NCBI GenBank assembly: GCA_005893165.1
Contig: VBOR01000063.1
Location: forward strand, 3,807-48,980
From: Candidatus Eiseniibacteriota bacterium
Lineage (GTDB): Bacteria > Eisenbacteria > RBG-16-71-46 > SZUA-252
Direction of reading: 5' to 3'
DNA: 45,174 nucleotides
Shown here: one piece after another, positions 8,009 to 17,101 of the stretch
How positions within the stretch are numbered: the first letter of the stretch is position 1
Layout of the letters: the number at the start of each line of letters is the position of its first letter
Translations under genes and position numbers: made by a program
Notes under the pieces: model-generated
What the model saw: only the letters and a program-made list of their open reading frames with translations
What the model was told of the DNA's origin: nothing
Database searches by the model: none

Positions 8009-9292
8009 ATGACCTCCAAGTCCGCGGCCGCCGTCAATCCGCGCGAAGCCTCGCTGCGCTCCGTCGATCCCGAGATCGATCGCGCCATCCGCGCGGAGAT
8101 CGGACGCCAGCAGGGGACCCTCGAGCTCATCGCCTCGGAGAACTTCGTGAGCGAGGCGGTGCTCGAGGCCATGGGCTCGCCGCTCACCAACAAGTACGCC
8201 GAAGGGTACCCGGGGAAGCGGTACTACGGCGGCTGCGAGTTCGTCGACCAGGCCGAGACGCTGGCGATCGAGCGGGTGAAGGCGCTCTTCTCGGCCGAGC
8301 ATGCGAACGTGCAGCCGCACGCGGGCGCCCAGGCGAATCTCGCCGCGTACCTGGCGCTCATGCCGCCGGGATCGACGCTGCTCGGGATGGCCCTGGCGCA
8401 CGGCGGCCATCTCACCCACGGCCACAAGGTCTCCTTCTCGGGCATCCTCTTCAAGGCGGTCCAGTACGGACTCTCCCCGGAGACCGGGCTCCTCGATTAC
8501 GACCAGGTGCTCCGCCTTGCGCGGGAGTCGCGGCCACAGGTAATCGTCGCGGGGGCGAGCGCGTATCCCCGCTTCTTCGACTTCCAGAGGCTCCGGTCGA
8601 TCGCGGACGAGGTGGGCGCACGGTTCGTCTTCGACATGGCCCACGTCGCCGGGCTCGTCGCGGGAGGCGCGCACCCCAACCCGACGCCCTTCGCGGACGT
8701 GGTCACGTCCACGGCCCACAAGACCCTGCGCGGACCCCGAAGCGGCTTCATTCTCTGCAAGAACGAATTCGCCAAGGCGATTGACAAGTCGGTGTTTCCC
8801 GGGATGCAGGGAGGCCCCCTGATGCACGTGATCGCCGCCAAGGCGGTCTGCTTCCGCGAGGCCGCGGCCCCCGAATTCAGGGTGTACGCCCGGCAGGTGG
8901 TGGCGAACGCGAAGGCGCTCGCGGACGGGCTGATGAAGCGCGGCTACCGCCTCGTCACGGGCGGAACCGACAACCATCTCCTCCTCGTGGACCTGCGCGA
9001 CGCGGGGTTCTCGGGCGCGGACGCGGAGAACGCGCTCCACGCGGCCGGGATCACCGTGAACAAGAACGCCGTGCCGAACGATCCCCGTCCCCCCGCCGTC
9101 ACGAGCGGCATCCGGATCGGATCCGCGGCGGTGACCACGCGGGGCATGGGGGAGCCGGAATTCCACAGACTCGCGGGGTGGATCGACGACGCGCTGAAGC
9201 GCCGGGAAGAAGCGGCCTCGCTGATGAAGATCCGCGCCCAGGTGGAAGAGCTCTGCCGCGCGTTTCCGCTCTACGTGAATCGGAGTCTGTAA
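8009..9292 (+). CDS. glyA: Serine hydroxymethyltransferase
   Basis: A 427-residue PLP enzyme interconverting serine and glycine with tetrahydrofolate, the main source of one-carbon units. Evidence: [69 protein letters not shown], the PLP lysine Lys238 in [29 protein letters not shown] and [15 protein letters not shown]. Length and start are normal. It follows ilvE by 11 bases; upstream neighbours include the YrdC and YwlE-like genes, and glyA also lies downstream of that pair in Bacillus, so the order may be an old one. Glycine production also fits the nearby purD. Confidence 0.97.
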   Translation: MTSKSAAAVNPREASLRSVDPEIDRAIRAEIGRQQGTLELIASENFVSEAVLEAMGSPLTNKYAEGYPGKRYYGGCEFVDQAETLAIERVKALFSAEHANVQPHAGAQANLAAYLALMPPGSTLLGMALAHGGHLTHGHKVSFSGILFKAVQYGLSPETGLLDYDQVLRLARESRPQVIVAGASAYPRFFDFQRLRSIADEVGARFVFDMAHVAGLVAGGAHPNPTPFADVVTSTAHKTLRGPRSGFILCKNEFAKAIDKSVFPGMQGGPLMHVIAAKAVCFREAAAPEFRVYARQVVANAKALADGLMKRGYRLVTGGTDNHLLLVDLRDAGFSGADAENALHAAGITVNKNAVPNDPRPPAVTSGIRIGSAAVTTRGMGEPEFHRLAGWIDDALKRREEAASLMKIRAQVEELCRAFPLYVNRSL

Positions 9293-9311
9293 CTCCGCCG
9301 CCGCTCGTCCG

Positions 9312-10301
9312 ATGGCCCAACTCACGATCGAGGAACGAAACGCGAAGGTGCGCGACGAGAGCGCCTTCGTCGAGCCGCTCCTCCGATCCGTGGAGTCGAT
9401 CATCGTGGGGCAGCGGGAGATGGTGCGCCGGATCCTCATCGGGTTGCTCGCCGACGGACATCTTCTCCTGGAAGGAGTTCCCGGGCTCGCCAAGACCCTT
9501 GCGGTGAAGACGGTCGCGCAAGCGATCCATGCGACCTTTCACCGGATCCAGTTCACGCCGGACCTCCTGCCGGCGGACCTGACCGGGACGCTCATCTTCG
9601 ATCCCACGAAGGGATCCTTCGCGCCCAAGTTCGGACCCGTCTTCACCCAGATCCTGCTCGCCGACGAGATCAACCGCGCGCCCGCGAAGGTGCAGAGCGC
9701 CCTGCTCGAAGCGATGCAGGAGCGGCAGGTGACGATCGGCGATACGTCGTACCCCCTCGAGGGGCTCTTCTGGGTCCTCGCGACCCAGAATCCCATCGAG
9801 CAGGAGGGAACGTATCCCTTGCCCGAGGCGCAGATGGACCGCTTCCTCCTCAAGATCCGGGTGAGCTATCCCAGTCCCGAGGAGGAGGGGCTCATCCTCG
9901 AGCGCATGAGCGGCGAGCCTCCTCCGCCTCCCAAGCCCGTGCTCCAGGCGGACGCCATCTTGAAGTCGAGGCACTCGGTGAATTCCATCTACCTGGACGA
10001 GCGGATCCGGAACTACATCGTGGATCTCGTGCACGCCACGCGCGAGCCGGAGCGGTTCGGCCTGGACCTGCGTCCCCTGATCCAGTACGGGGCCTCGCCG
10101 CGCGCGACGCTGGGGCTGGCGCGCGGCTCCCGCGCGCTCGCGTTCCTCGAAGGGCGCGCCTACGTGACGCCGGACGACGTGAAGACCATCGCTCCGGACG
10201 TGTTCCGCCACCGCGTTCTCCTCACCTACGAGGCCGAAGCCGAGGGGGTCCCGGTGGACGAAGTCGTCCGCCGGATTCTCGCCCGCGTCGAGGTCCCGTG
10301 A
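9312..10301 (+). CDS. MoxR-family AAA+ ATPase
   Basis: A 329-residue AAA+ ATPase of the MoxR type. These act as chaperones that help VWA-domain proteins fold or bind metal, and they are normally encoded beside DUF58 and Bat genes, as here. The Walker A loop is GVPGLAKT (residues 55-62), Walker B is ILLADEINRAP with Asp118/Glu119, sensor 1 lies in VLATQNPIEQEGTYPLPEAQMDRF, and the lid domain contains QYGASPRATLGLARGSRALA and YVTPDDVK. The gene is intact, begins 19 bases after glyA, and ends with a GTGA overlap with the DUF58 gene. It starts a run of coupled genes that continues to 28423. Confidence 0.95.
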   Translation: MAQLTIEERNAKVRDESAFVEPLLRSVESIIVGQREMVRRILIGLLADGHLLLEGVPGLAKTLAVKTVAQAIHATFHRIQFTPDLLPADLTGTLIFDPTKGSFAPKFGPVFTQILLADEINRAPAKVQSALLEAMQERQVTIGDTSYPLEGLFWVLATQNPIEQEGTYPLPEAQMDRFLLKIRVSYPSPEEEGLILERMSGEPPPPPKPVLQADAILKSRHSVNSIYLDERIRNYIVDLVHATREPERFGLDLRPLIQYGASPRATLGLARGSRALAFLEGRAYVTPDDVKTIAPDVFRHRVLLTYEAEAEGVPVDEVVRRILARVEVP

Positions 10302-11021
10302 TCACCCCCGAGCTCCTGGCGCAGGTCCGCCGGCTCACGATCCGGAGCCGCCGGGCGGTGGAGGAGGTCTTCTCGGGCGCGTACCGAAGCGCGTTCCGGG
10401 GAACGGGGCTCGAGTTCGCGGAAGTGCGCGAATACGTGCCCGGGGACGACGTCCGCACCATCGATTGGAACGTGACGGCACGGCACAGCCGCCCGTTCGT
10501 GAAGCGCTTCGAGGAGGAGCGGGAGCTCACCGTGGTGGTGGCGCTGGACCTCTCGGGTTCGCTCCGGTTCGGCAGCCGGCGGAGGACCAAGCGCGACGCC
10601 GGCGCCGCAGGGAGTCGGGACCGGTCTCGCGCCGGCGCTCGCGTTTCTCGGACGCGTGCTCCGCCGCCGCGCCGTCGTCTTTCTCATCTCCGACTGGTTC
10701 GCCGATTCCTTCGACAAGGAGCTCCAGCTCCTGGCGCGCCGCCACGAGATCGTGACGGTCGAGGTCGAGGATCCGCTCGAGGAATCCATTCCGGACCGCG
10801 GCCTCCTCCTTGCGCGGGATCTGGAGACCGGCGCGGTGCGGACGGTGGATTTCGGCGTCTCGGCGGCGAGAAGGGAGTGGCGGAGTCTCCGCGCGCGGAG
10901 ACTCCGGGCGCTCCGCGAATCCTTTCTCCTCGCCCGCGCCGATCGCATCCGGGTGAGGTGCGACCGCCCCGTAGCTCCCGAGCTGGTCCGCCACTTCGAG
11001 CAACGCACCTACCGGCGCTGA
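10298..11021 (+). pseudogene. DUF58 protein of the MoxR/Bat cluster, broken by an internal deletion and frame change
   Basis: DUF58 proteins carry a VWA-like domain and are the usual partner of MoxR. The 5' part (GTG at 10298 to about 10598) has RSRRAVEEVFSGAYRSAFRGTGLEFAEVREY, DDVRTIDWNVTARHSRPFVKRFEEER and the MIDAS-like ALDLSGSLRFGS. The 3' part (about 10602 to 11021) is in a different frame and resumes with VGTGLAPALAFLGRVLRRRAVVFLISDWF. The roughly 55-60 residues that normally join them, containing the NDRVGL- and PPRKGRRH-type segments, are absent, and the join is out of frame. The flanks are undamaged, so this is a single deletion event or an assembly loss between about 10598 and 10611, not general decay. 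Confidence 0.85.
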
Positions 11022-11025
11022 GTCC

Positions 11026-12846
11026 GTGTTCCCGGCGGATCGCTTCGCATCGAGAGCCGCGCTCCTCGCCACCATCCTCTGTGTCCTGGCACACGCGGGC
11101 TGCGCGCGGCCGGGAGCGCCGCGCCGCGTCGTGGAGCGCGAGGAGAGCGCGGGCAAGATGCGCGTCCGCCTCCGGAGCGAGCTCAAGCCCGCGCGCGCCA
11201 CGCTGGGGGACCGGGTGACGTGGCGGCTGACCGCGACCCTGGACGGCGGGGCGTCTCCCGGGACGCTCCTTCTCGGAGCAACCCCTGCTTCCGTGGAGCT
11301 CGAGGCGATGAGGCCTCCGAGCCAGAGGAGCGAGCCGCACGGGCTCGTCTGGTCCCGCGAGTTCCTGCTTCGGGTTTTCGATCTGGGCGCGATCGAGCTT
11401 CCGGGCGCGGCGCTTCCCGTGTCCGCGGCCGGGAAGACCGATACGCTGGAGTTCCCGCGCGACACCCTCTTCGTCGATTCGCTGACGCAGACCTCGACCG
11501 GAGCGCTCCGGCCCGACCGCGGTCCGATCACGCCCCCGTTGCGCCCGCTGGATTACGCGGTCGCCGCGATCGCGGCGCTTCTCGCGATCCTTGCGATCGT
11601 GCTCCTGATTCGCTGGATCCGCGGCCGCCGTAAACGCGGAGCGGCCCGGGCAGCCGCTCCGCCGCCCGAGCCGCCGGAGTCGGTGTACCTCCGCGCGCTC
11701 GACGACCTCGGGGGGAAGATCGGGTCGCTTCCTCGCGACGTCTTCTACGACGAGCTGTCGCAGGCGCTCCGCGCCTACGTCCGGTCCGTGACCGGGATTC
11801 CCGCGCACGATCTGACCACGACGGAGCTCGAGAGGGAGCTGGCGCGGGACGGGCGGGTCCGCGCCGAAGGAAGAAAGGCGGTCCTGTTCCTCTTCCTTCC
11901 CTTCGCCCTGGCACTCTGGCTCGCCCGTCGAAGGCCCGTGTGGCGCGATCCGGAGCTTTCCTTCTCGAGCCTCCACGCGCTCCCTCCGACCCTGGGGCTC
12001 CGCGCACGCACGTCCGGACTCCTGCCCGCGCTCCGGCTGCTGGCGATCGCGCTCGTCCTCCTCGCCGCGGCGCGGCCGCAAGGAGGTCGCGAGGTTCGCG
12101 AGGTGGTGAGCGAGGGCATCAACATCATGCTGGCGATCGACCTCTCCGGGAGCATGCGCTCGGAGGATTTCCGGCCGAGGAACCGCCTCTACGTGGCGAA
12201 GGAGGTGGCGAAGGAATTCGTGCGGGGGAGACAGCAAGACCGGATCGGTCTCGTGGCCTTCGCGGGGGAGAGCGAGCTCATCTCACCGCTGACCCTCGAC
12301 TACGAGGGGCTGGCGTCCCTCATCGACGGCCTGGATTTCGGGCAGCTCCCGGACGGGACCGCGGTGGGCGCGGCCATCGCACAGGCGGCGGAGCGGCTCA
12401 GCAAGGCGCCCGGCAAGAGCCGCGTCCTGATCCTCCTCACGGACGGAATCAACAACGCGGGGGCGATCGATCCCATCACGGCCGCCAAGCTCGCGAAAGC
12501 GGTCGGCGTCCGGATCTACGCCATCGGCGCGGGCACGCAGGGCGCCGCGCCCTTCCCCGTGGACGACCCCATCCTGGGCCGTCACTACGTCTGGGTGGCT
12601 TCCGAGGTGGACGAGGCGACGCTGCAGGCGGTCGCACGGGAGACGGGCGGGCGTTATTTCCGCGCGACCTCCGCCGAGCTCCTGAGCCAGGTCTATCGGG
12701 AGATCGGCGCCCTGGAACCCTCGCGGGTCGAGACCCGTTCGTATACCAAGTGGGCCGAGATGGGACCGCTCGCGATGAGTGCCGGACTGGCTCTGCTCGG
12801 AATCGAGCTCCTGATGGGCTTCACGGTATGGAGGAGGTACCCCTAG
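11026..12846 (+). CDS. Fusion of a membrane-anchored Bat-associated protein and BatA (VWA domain)
   Basis: A 606-residue reading frame made of two parts. Residues 1 to about 280 are a separate protein: a signal peptide with lipobox-like LAHAGC, a beta-rich extracytoplasmic region, a transmembrane helix near 175-195 followed by RGRRKRG, and a DUF4381-like cytoplasmic tail (DVFYDELSQALRAYVRSVTG...TTTELEREL). Residues from about 285 are BatA: two membrane helices, RRRPVWRDPELSFSSL, then a VWA domain with MIDAS motif AIDLSGSM near residue 370, LTDGINNAG, and a C-terminal membrane helix. The end of the first protein and the start of BatA are missing; the join lies near 11865-11885 and happens to be in frame. 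A true fusion cannot be excluded, but neighbouring genes with similar losses argue for a deletion or assembly error. Confidence 0.8.
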   Translation: MFPADRFASRAALLATILCVLAHAGCARPGAPRRVVEREESAGKMRVRLRSELKPARATLGDRVTWRLTATLDGGASPGTLLLGATPASVELEAMRPPSQRSEPHGLVWSREFLLRVFDLGAIELPGAALPVSAAGKTDTLEFPRDTLFVDSLTQTSTGALRPDRGPITPPLRPLDYAVAAIAALLAILAIVLLIRWIRGRRKRGAARAAAPPPEPPESVYLRALDDLGGKIGSLPRDVFYDELSQALRAYVRSVTGIPAHDLTTTELERELARDGRVRAEGRKAVLFLFLPFALALWLARRRPVWRDPELSFSSLHALPPTLGLRARTSGLLPALRLLAIALVLLAAARPQGGREVREVVSEGINIMLAIDLSGSMRSEDFRPRNRLYVAKEVAKEFVRGRQQDRIGLVAFAGESELISPLTLDYEGLASLIDGLDFGQLPDGTAVGAAIAQAAERLSKAPGKSRVLILLTDGINNAGAIDPITAAKLAKAVGVRIYAIGAGTQGAAPFPVDDPILGRHYVWVASEVDEATLQAVARETGGRYFRATSAELLSQVYREIGALEPSRVETRSYTKWAEMGPLAMSAGLALLGIELLMGFTVWRRYP

Positions 12847-13848
12847 GTGCGCTGGTCCTCGCCGCAGCTCGTGCATCTTCTCTGGGGAGTTCTCGTCCTG
12901 GGGCTGCTCTGGCTCTACGCCGAGCGGGCGCGGCGCCTCACCGAGCTGTCGCTGGGAGAGCCTCCCGCCCTCCGGGCGCTGAGTGGAGAGGCGGGACCCC
13001 GCGCGCGCGCGGTGCGAGTCCTGCTCGTGCTCTCGGCTCTGGCGTTCCTGGTCCTGGGAGTGATGCGCCCCCAGGCGGGATTCCGCCTCGTCACGACGAC
13101 CTCGCAAGGAGTGGATGCGGTGATCGCGCTGGATGTCTCCCGCAGCATGGACGCGCGGGACGCGCGCCCGAGCCGGCTCGAGGCGGCGAAGCGGGAGGCG
13201 CTGGCGATCCTGAACGGGCTCGAGGGATCCCGGATCGGACTGGTGGAGTTCGCCGGGTCGGCCCGGACCGTGAGCCCGCTCTCCACGGATCGCGAAGGGC
13301 TGGCCTCCCTGATCGAGACCGCGACGACGCGCGACGTCGACCGTCCGGGCACGGATCTCGAGAACGCGCTCTCGCTCTCGGCGCGGCTCCTCGCGGGTCC
13401 CGGCGAGCGGCCCCGGGCGGTGGTGCTGCTCTCGGACGGCGAGAATCTCGAGGGGAATCCGCGCGCGGCGTTGAGCGAGCTGAAGCGCGCCGGGGCCAAG
13501 CTCTACACCATCGGTCTCGGGACGACCCAGGGCGCCACGATCCCGGTCGTGGATTCGACGGGCGCCGTGATCGGAGTGAAGCGCGATGCGGACGGCAACA
13601 TCGTGAGCACGCGCCTCGATGAGGACACCCTTCGCAAGCTCGCCCAGGCGGGCGGGGGGAGGTACGAGCGCGGGGATGGAACCGGAACGGCGGGACTCCG
13701 CCTCGTCGATCCCATCCGCTCGGGCGGGACCTACGAGGCGCGAGGAAGGACCATCCGCGCCTACGACGAGCGCTTTCCGTGGTTCGCGGCGGCCGCGGGA
13801 GTGCTGCTCATCGCGGAGCGTCTGGTGCCACGCCGGAGGCGGAGGTGA
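12847..13848 (+). CDS. BatB-like VWA-domain membrane protein
   Basis: A 333-residue protein with two N-terminal membrane helices (LVHLLWGVLVLGLLWLY and AVRVLLVLSALAFLVLGVM), then RPQAGF and a VWA domain whose metal site ALDVSRSMD is near residue 96. LVEFAGSARTVSPLSTDREGL, GTDLENALSLSARLL, VVLLSDGENLEG and LYTIGLGT match BatA/BatB proteins. A C-terminal hydrophobic helix (WFAAAAGVLLIAERLV) ends in a basic RRRRR tail. BatB pairs with BatA in the periplasm-facing Bat complex, linked to oxidative-stress and aerotolerance phenotypes in Bacteroides and Leptospira, with unknown biochemical role. The GTG follows the BatA stop directly; its stop shares one base with the next ATG. The region between the VWA end and the last helix is rather short and Gly-rich. 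Confidence 0.88.
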   Translation: MRWSSPQLVHLLWGVLVLGLLWLYAERARRLTELSLGEPPALRALSGEAGPRARAVRVLLVLSALAFLVLGVMRPQAGFRLVTTTSQGVDAVIALDVSRSMDARDARPSRLEAAKREALAILNGLEGSRIGLVEFAGSARTVSPLSTDREGLASLIETATTRDVDRPGTDLENALSLSARLLAGPGERPRAVVLLSDGENLEGNPRAALSELKRAGAKLYTIGLGTTQGATIPVVDSTGAVIGVKRDADGNIVSTRLDEDTLRKLAQAGGGRYERGDGTGTAGLRLVDPIRSGGTYEARGRTIRAYDERFPWFAAAAGVLLIAERLVPRRRRR

Positions 13849-14504
13849 TGCGTCCCGTGGCGCTCCTCCTTCTCGCGCTCACCGCGAACGGCGCCGTGTA
13901 TGAGTGGGGAGGCCCTGCGCGAAAGGGCGTCCGCGAGCTCGAGGCGAAGAAGTACGACGAGGCGCTGCGTGATCTCCGGGCGGGGCGTGCCGAGCTTCCC
14001 CAGGCCGCCGGGATTCCCTACGACGAGGGGCTGGCCCATTTCGGCAGGGGCTCCCCCGATTCCGCCGTGGCGCGCTTCCAGGAGGCGATGAAGCTCCGCG
14101 GCGATCCCGCGCGCGCGGCCGCGGCCTACAACCTGGGGAACCTCGCCATGCGGGGGAAGGACTACCGTCGGGCGGCGGGGTACTACAAGGACGCGCTCCG
14201 GATCGCGCCGGGGGACCTGGATGCCAAGCGCAATCTGGAGGAGGCGCTCCGGCGCATGCGGGAGCCACGTTCCCAGGAGCGCCAGCAGCCCAAGTCGGGA
14301 GGATCGGGACCGTCCACTCCGGAGGGCTCCCAGAGCCCGCTCCCGAAGGGGAAGGGAGAGCAGCAGCCGCCGAGAGGGAGCCCCGGCGAGTTCACGAAGC
14401 AGGAAGCGGAGCGATGGCTTCAGGCCCTGGAAGCGGAACGGCGCGCCAGACGGCAGGAGAGCAAGTCGAAATCGGACCAGGGAGGCGGGAATCGTGACTG
14501 GTAG
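13848..14504 (+). CDS. BatC-like TPR protein
   Basis: A 218-residue protein with a short N-terminal hydrophobic stretch (signal peptide-like), followed by two to three TPR-like helical pairs between residues 20 and 135: KGVRELEAKKYDEALRDL, GLAHFGRGSPDSAVARFQEAM, YNLGNLAMRGKDYRRAAGYYKDAL. The C-terminal third is a charged, Pro/Gly/Gln-rich linker ending in a Lys/Arg/Ser-rich tail and NRDW, which is the shape of BatC proteins. TPR domains here are taken to hold the Bat proteins together. The start shares one base with the BatB stop and the end overlaps BatD by 11 bases. Confidence 0.83.
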   Translation: MRPVALLLLALTANGAVYEWGGPARKGVRELEAKKYDEALRDLRAGRAELPQAAGIPYDEGLAHFGRGSPDSAVARFQEAMKLRGDPARAAAAYNLGNLAMRGKDYRRAAGYYKDALRIAPGDLDAKRNLEEALRRMREPRSQERQQPKSGGSGPSTPEGSQSPLPKGKGEQQPPRGSPGEFTKQEAERWLQALEAERRARRQESKSKSDQGGGNRDW

Positions 14505-16347
14505 GCGCATCGCGAGCGCGACGTTTCTGGTGTCCGCGCTTCTGGCCCTGGCCACGCTCCTCGCGCTTCCACGCGCGGGTGCGTGCGGAACGTCGCCCGG
14601 CGGCAAGCTCTCGATCGATGCGACGCTCGACGTGAACACCGTGGCGCCCGGCGCCACGGCGACCCTCACCGTGCAGGTCCGCTCGGCGGGCTTGAACCTT
14701 CCGGACGTCACCCTTCCTCCGCTCACGGTAGAGCGTGTGGGGCCCAGCAAGTCCGTCGAGCATACTCCGGCGCTGGTCGAGCGCGCGGGGACCTCCCAGA
14801 GCTTCTCCATGGTGAACAACGCGGTGGAGCGCTCCTCGACCACGGTGTACCGGATCCTCCCGCGGGGCGAAGGCACGATTCACATCCCGCCGATCCGGAT
14901 CACGGTGGGGCGGGAAACTGCGCAAACTTCTCCGCTCACGCTCACCGTCTCCCGCACCGCCGTTTTCCCCGGCCCGGGGCCGGGGAGCGCGGTCACCGGT
15001 CCCGCCAAGACTCCCACCGGAAGGCCCGAGGTGTTCGTGCAGGGCGCGGTGGACCGCGCGCACGTCTTCTGGAATCAGCAAATTCTTCTCCACCTCAAGC
15101 TCTACTCTCGGGTCGACATTCTCGGAGACGTGGACTGGAAGCCTCCGGCAACGGCTGGATTTTGGACCGAGGGGCTAGGCCCGCCGAGGCGCGGCCGGGT
15201 GCAGGTGCGCGGGGCCACGTACGAGGTGATGGAGATTCCCTCCGCCCTCTTTCCGACGAAGACGGGAAAGCTGACGATCGGGGCCGCTCAGGTCCGAGTT
15301 CGCGTGGCGCGCGTCGTCGAGCCGCCGGATCCGTGGAGCATGCTCGCCATGCCGGAGATCGTTCCGCAAGACCTCGCGCTCACCAGCGATCCGGTCACCG
15401 TGACCGTGGACCCGCTCCCACCCGGCGCTCCCAGGGGATTCCAGGGGGCCGTGGGCGATTTCCGGCTGACGGTGCACGTGGACAGCCTCACGGTGCGTGC
15501 CGGGGATCCCGTCACGGTCCGCGCGACGATCCAGGGAACCGGAAACATCGCCACCGTCCGCGATCCCGAGATCCGCGGCCGCGGCGTCACGCGCCAGTAC
15601 GTCGTGGGCTCCTCGACGAAGGTCGACCGGAGCGGGGACCAGCTCAAGGGAGAGCGGGAGACCGACATCGCGCTCATCGCGGATCAGCCCGGGACCCTCA
15701 CCATCCTTCCGGTCTCCTTCGTGTGGTTCGATCCCGAGGCGGGGCGCTACCGGTTGCAGCGATCGGACAGCGTGCGCGTGACCGTGCTTCCGGCCGCGGG
15801 CGCGCCGGCCCAGGCGGGGCGCCCCGGATCCGGCTACGCCGAAGCGGCGCCGAGGGCGAAGCCGGGCCCCTTCGGCACGCTTCGTCCGGATCCTCCTCCG
15901 TCCGCGGTCGCGCTCCTGGGGCTCTCCGCGATCGCGTACGCCTCGGCGCTCGCCGTGGGCGGCGCGAGGCGGAAAAAGCTGCGGGACCCGCGCGTGGCGC
16001 GGCTCGAGGCCCTCGAAGGTCTCCTCGTGCGCGATCTCTCCCGTGCCGAGTCGCTCGCGATGCGCAACGAAGCCGGTCGCGCGGCCGCGATCGCGGAGCG
16101 CGCGCTCCTGCTAGGAACCGGCATCCGCTACGACGTGGAGCTCTCCGGAGCGGCGAAATCCGAGCGGGCGGAGCTGCTGCGGGTGAGAGGAGCGGAAGGA
16201 GCGGAGGTGTCCGCGCTGGAGTCGCTCCACGACTCGCTCGGTGCGATCGCCTACGCGCCTCCCGAGACGCGGGTCTCGGACGCGAGACATGCCATTCGCG
16301 CCGTCCGGGAGCGGCTGGAACGATACCGCCGGGAGCTCTCGCTGTGA
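14494..16347 (+). CDS. BatD-like protein (oxygen-tolerance family)
   Basis: A 617-residue protein starting at a GTG inside the end of BatC. It has an N-terminal signal peptide (FLVSALLALATLLALP), followed by several beta-sandwich repeats between about residues 40 and 440 with BatD hallmarks: PGATATLTVQV, FSMVNNAVERSSTTVYRILPRGEGTIHIPPI, EVFVQGAVDRAHVFWNQQILLHLKLYS, GDFRLTVHVDSLTVRAGDPVTVRATIQGTGN and DQPGTLTILPVSFVWFDPEAGRYR. A membrane helix near 470-490 (AVALLGLSAIAYASALAVG) leads to a cytoplasmic helical tail. BatD is thought to be the large periplasmic scaffold of the Bat system. No missing block is apparent. The stop overlaps the next GTG (GTGA). Confidence 0.88.
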   Translation: MTGRRIASATFLVSALLALATLLALPRAGACGTSPGGKLSIDATLDVNTVAPGATATLTVQVRSAGLNLPDVTLPPLTVERVGPSKSVEHTPALVERAGTSQSFSMVNNAVERSSTTVYRILPRGEGTIHIPPIRITVGRETAQTSPLTLTVSRTAVFPGPGPGSAVTGPAKTPTGRPEVFVQGAVDRAHVFWNQQILLHLKLYSRVDILGDVDWKPPATAGFWTEGLGPPRRGRVQVRGATYEVMEIPSALFPTKTGKLTIGAAQVRVRVARVVEPPDPWSMLAMPEIVPQDLALTSDPVTVTVDPLPPGAPRGFQGAVGDFRLTVHVDSLTVRAGDPVTVRATIQGTGNIATVRDPEIRGRGVTRQYVVGSSTKVDRSGDQLKGERETDIALIADQPGTLTILPVSFVWFDPEAGRYRLQRSDSVRVTVLPAAGAPAQAGRPGSGYAEAAPRAKPGPFGTLRPDPPPSAVALLGLSAIAYASALAVGGARRKKLRDPRVARLEALEGLLVRDLSRAESLAMRNEAGRAAAIAERALLLGTGIRYDVELSGAAKSERAELLRVRGAEGAEVSALESLHDSLGAIAYAPPETRVSDARHAIRAVRERLERYRRELSL

Positions 16348-17084
16348 GCCGCGTGCGCCCATGTCTCAGGCTTGCCCTGGCATTGGCATTCGCGCTGGCA
16401 TCGGCCCGGGGATCGATGGCTTCCCTCGCCGAGACCGACGCCAGCGACCCCCGAGCCCAGGACCACGTGGACGCGGCCGCGCTCTATGACGCTGGAACCG
16501 AGGCGCTGGCGCGCGGCGACCTCGGTCCGGCGGTGACGTTCCTGCTCGCGGCCTACCGCATCGATCCCCGGGCGCGGGACATTCGCACGAACCTGGGAAT
16601 CGCTCGCGCGCGGGTCGAGGCGGCCGAGGGATCCGGGGACCACGGCATGCCTCCGGCACCCCCACCGTTCGCGCTCTCCCCGGCCGAGTCCTGGCACCTC
16701 GCGGCGGCGCTCGCGCTCGCGGGAGCCCTGGTGGCCTGGATGGCCGCCGCCCGTCCGCGCGCCCGCCGCCTTCTCCTCGCGGGGAGCGCGCTCTTCGCGG
16801 CGGGAATGGTCTTCTCCGGCGCGCTCCTACTCCGCGCGCGGGAAGAAGCGGTCCATCCCTCGGCCGTCGTCGTGGCGCCCGTGCTGGAGGTGGGTCCGGC
16901 TCCGGACGAGCGGCCGCTTCCACCGTACCTCCTCGGCGCGGGAGACGAGGTGCGGCTGGGCCCGTCGCGCGGCGATCTCGTCCAGGTCCGCGTGGGGGGC
17001 AACACCATCGGCTGGGCGAAGGGGTCGGGGCTCTGGCGCGTCGTGGACGCGCCACGCTATACTCGAAATTCTGGGGCGCGATGA
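16344..17084 (+). CDS. BatE-like protein: signal peptide, TPR, two membrane helices, SH3-like tail
   Basis: A 246-residue protein. A signal peptide ([18 protein letters not shown]) is followed by a TPR-like unit ([45 protein letters not shown]), two closely spaced membrane helices ([19 protein letters not shown] and [20 protein letters not shown]), and a C-terminal beta-rich segment ([37 protein letters not shown]) that reads like a bacterial SH3 domain. This order is the BatE architecture. The GTG overlaps the BatD stop and the stop overlaps an ATG at 17081. A TATACT hexamer at 17058-17063, within its end, could serve as a -10 box for the following gene, but no good -35 partner is seen. Confidence 0.8.
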   Translation: MSRVRPCLRLALALAFALASARGSMASLAETDASDPRAQDHVDAAALYDAGTEALARGDLGPAVTFLLAAYRIDPRARDIRTNLGIARARVEAAEGSGDHGMPPAPPPFALSPAESWHLAAALALAGALVAWMAAARPRARRLLLAGSALFAAGMVFSGALLLRAREEAVHPSAVVVAPVLEVGPAPDERPLPPYLLGAGDEVRLGPSRGDLVQVRVGGNTIGWAKGSGLWRVVDAPRYTRNSGAR

Positions 17085-17101
17085 ACCAAAGGGGAGGGAC
17101 G

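Noticed and set aside
10656-11021. Independent small gene starting at an internal GTG
   Set aside because: It is the 3' half of the DUF58 gene; the homology starts upstream of that codon and no ribosome site is present.
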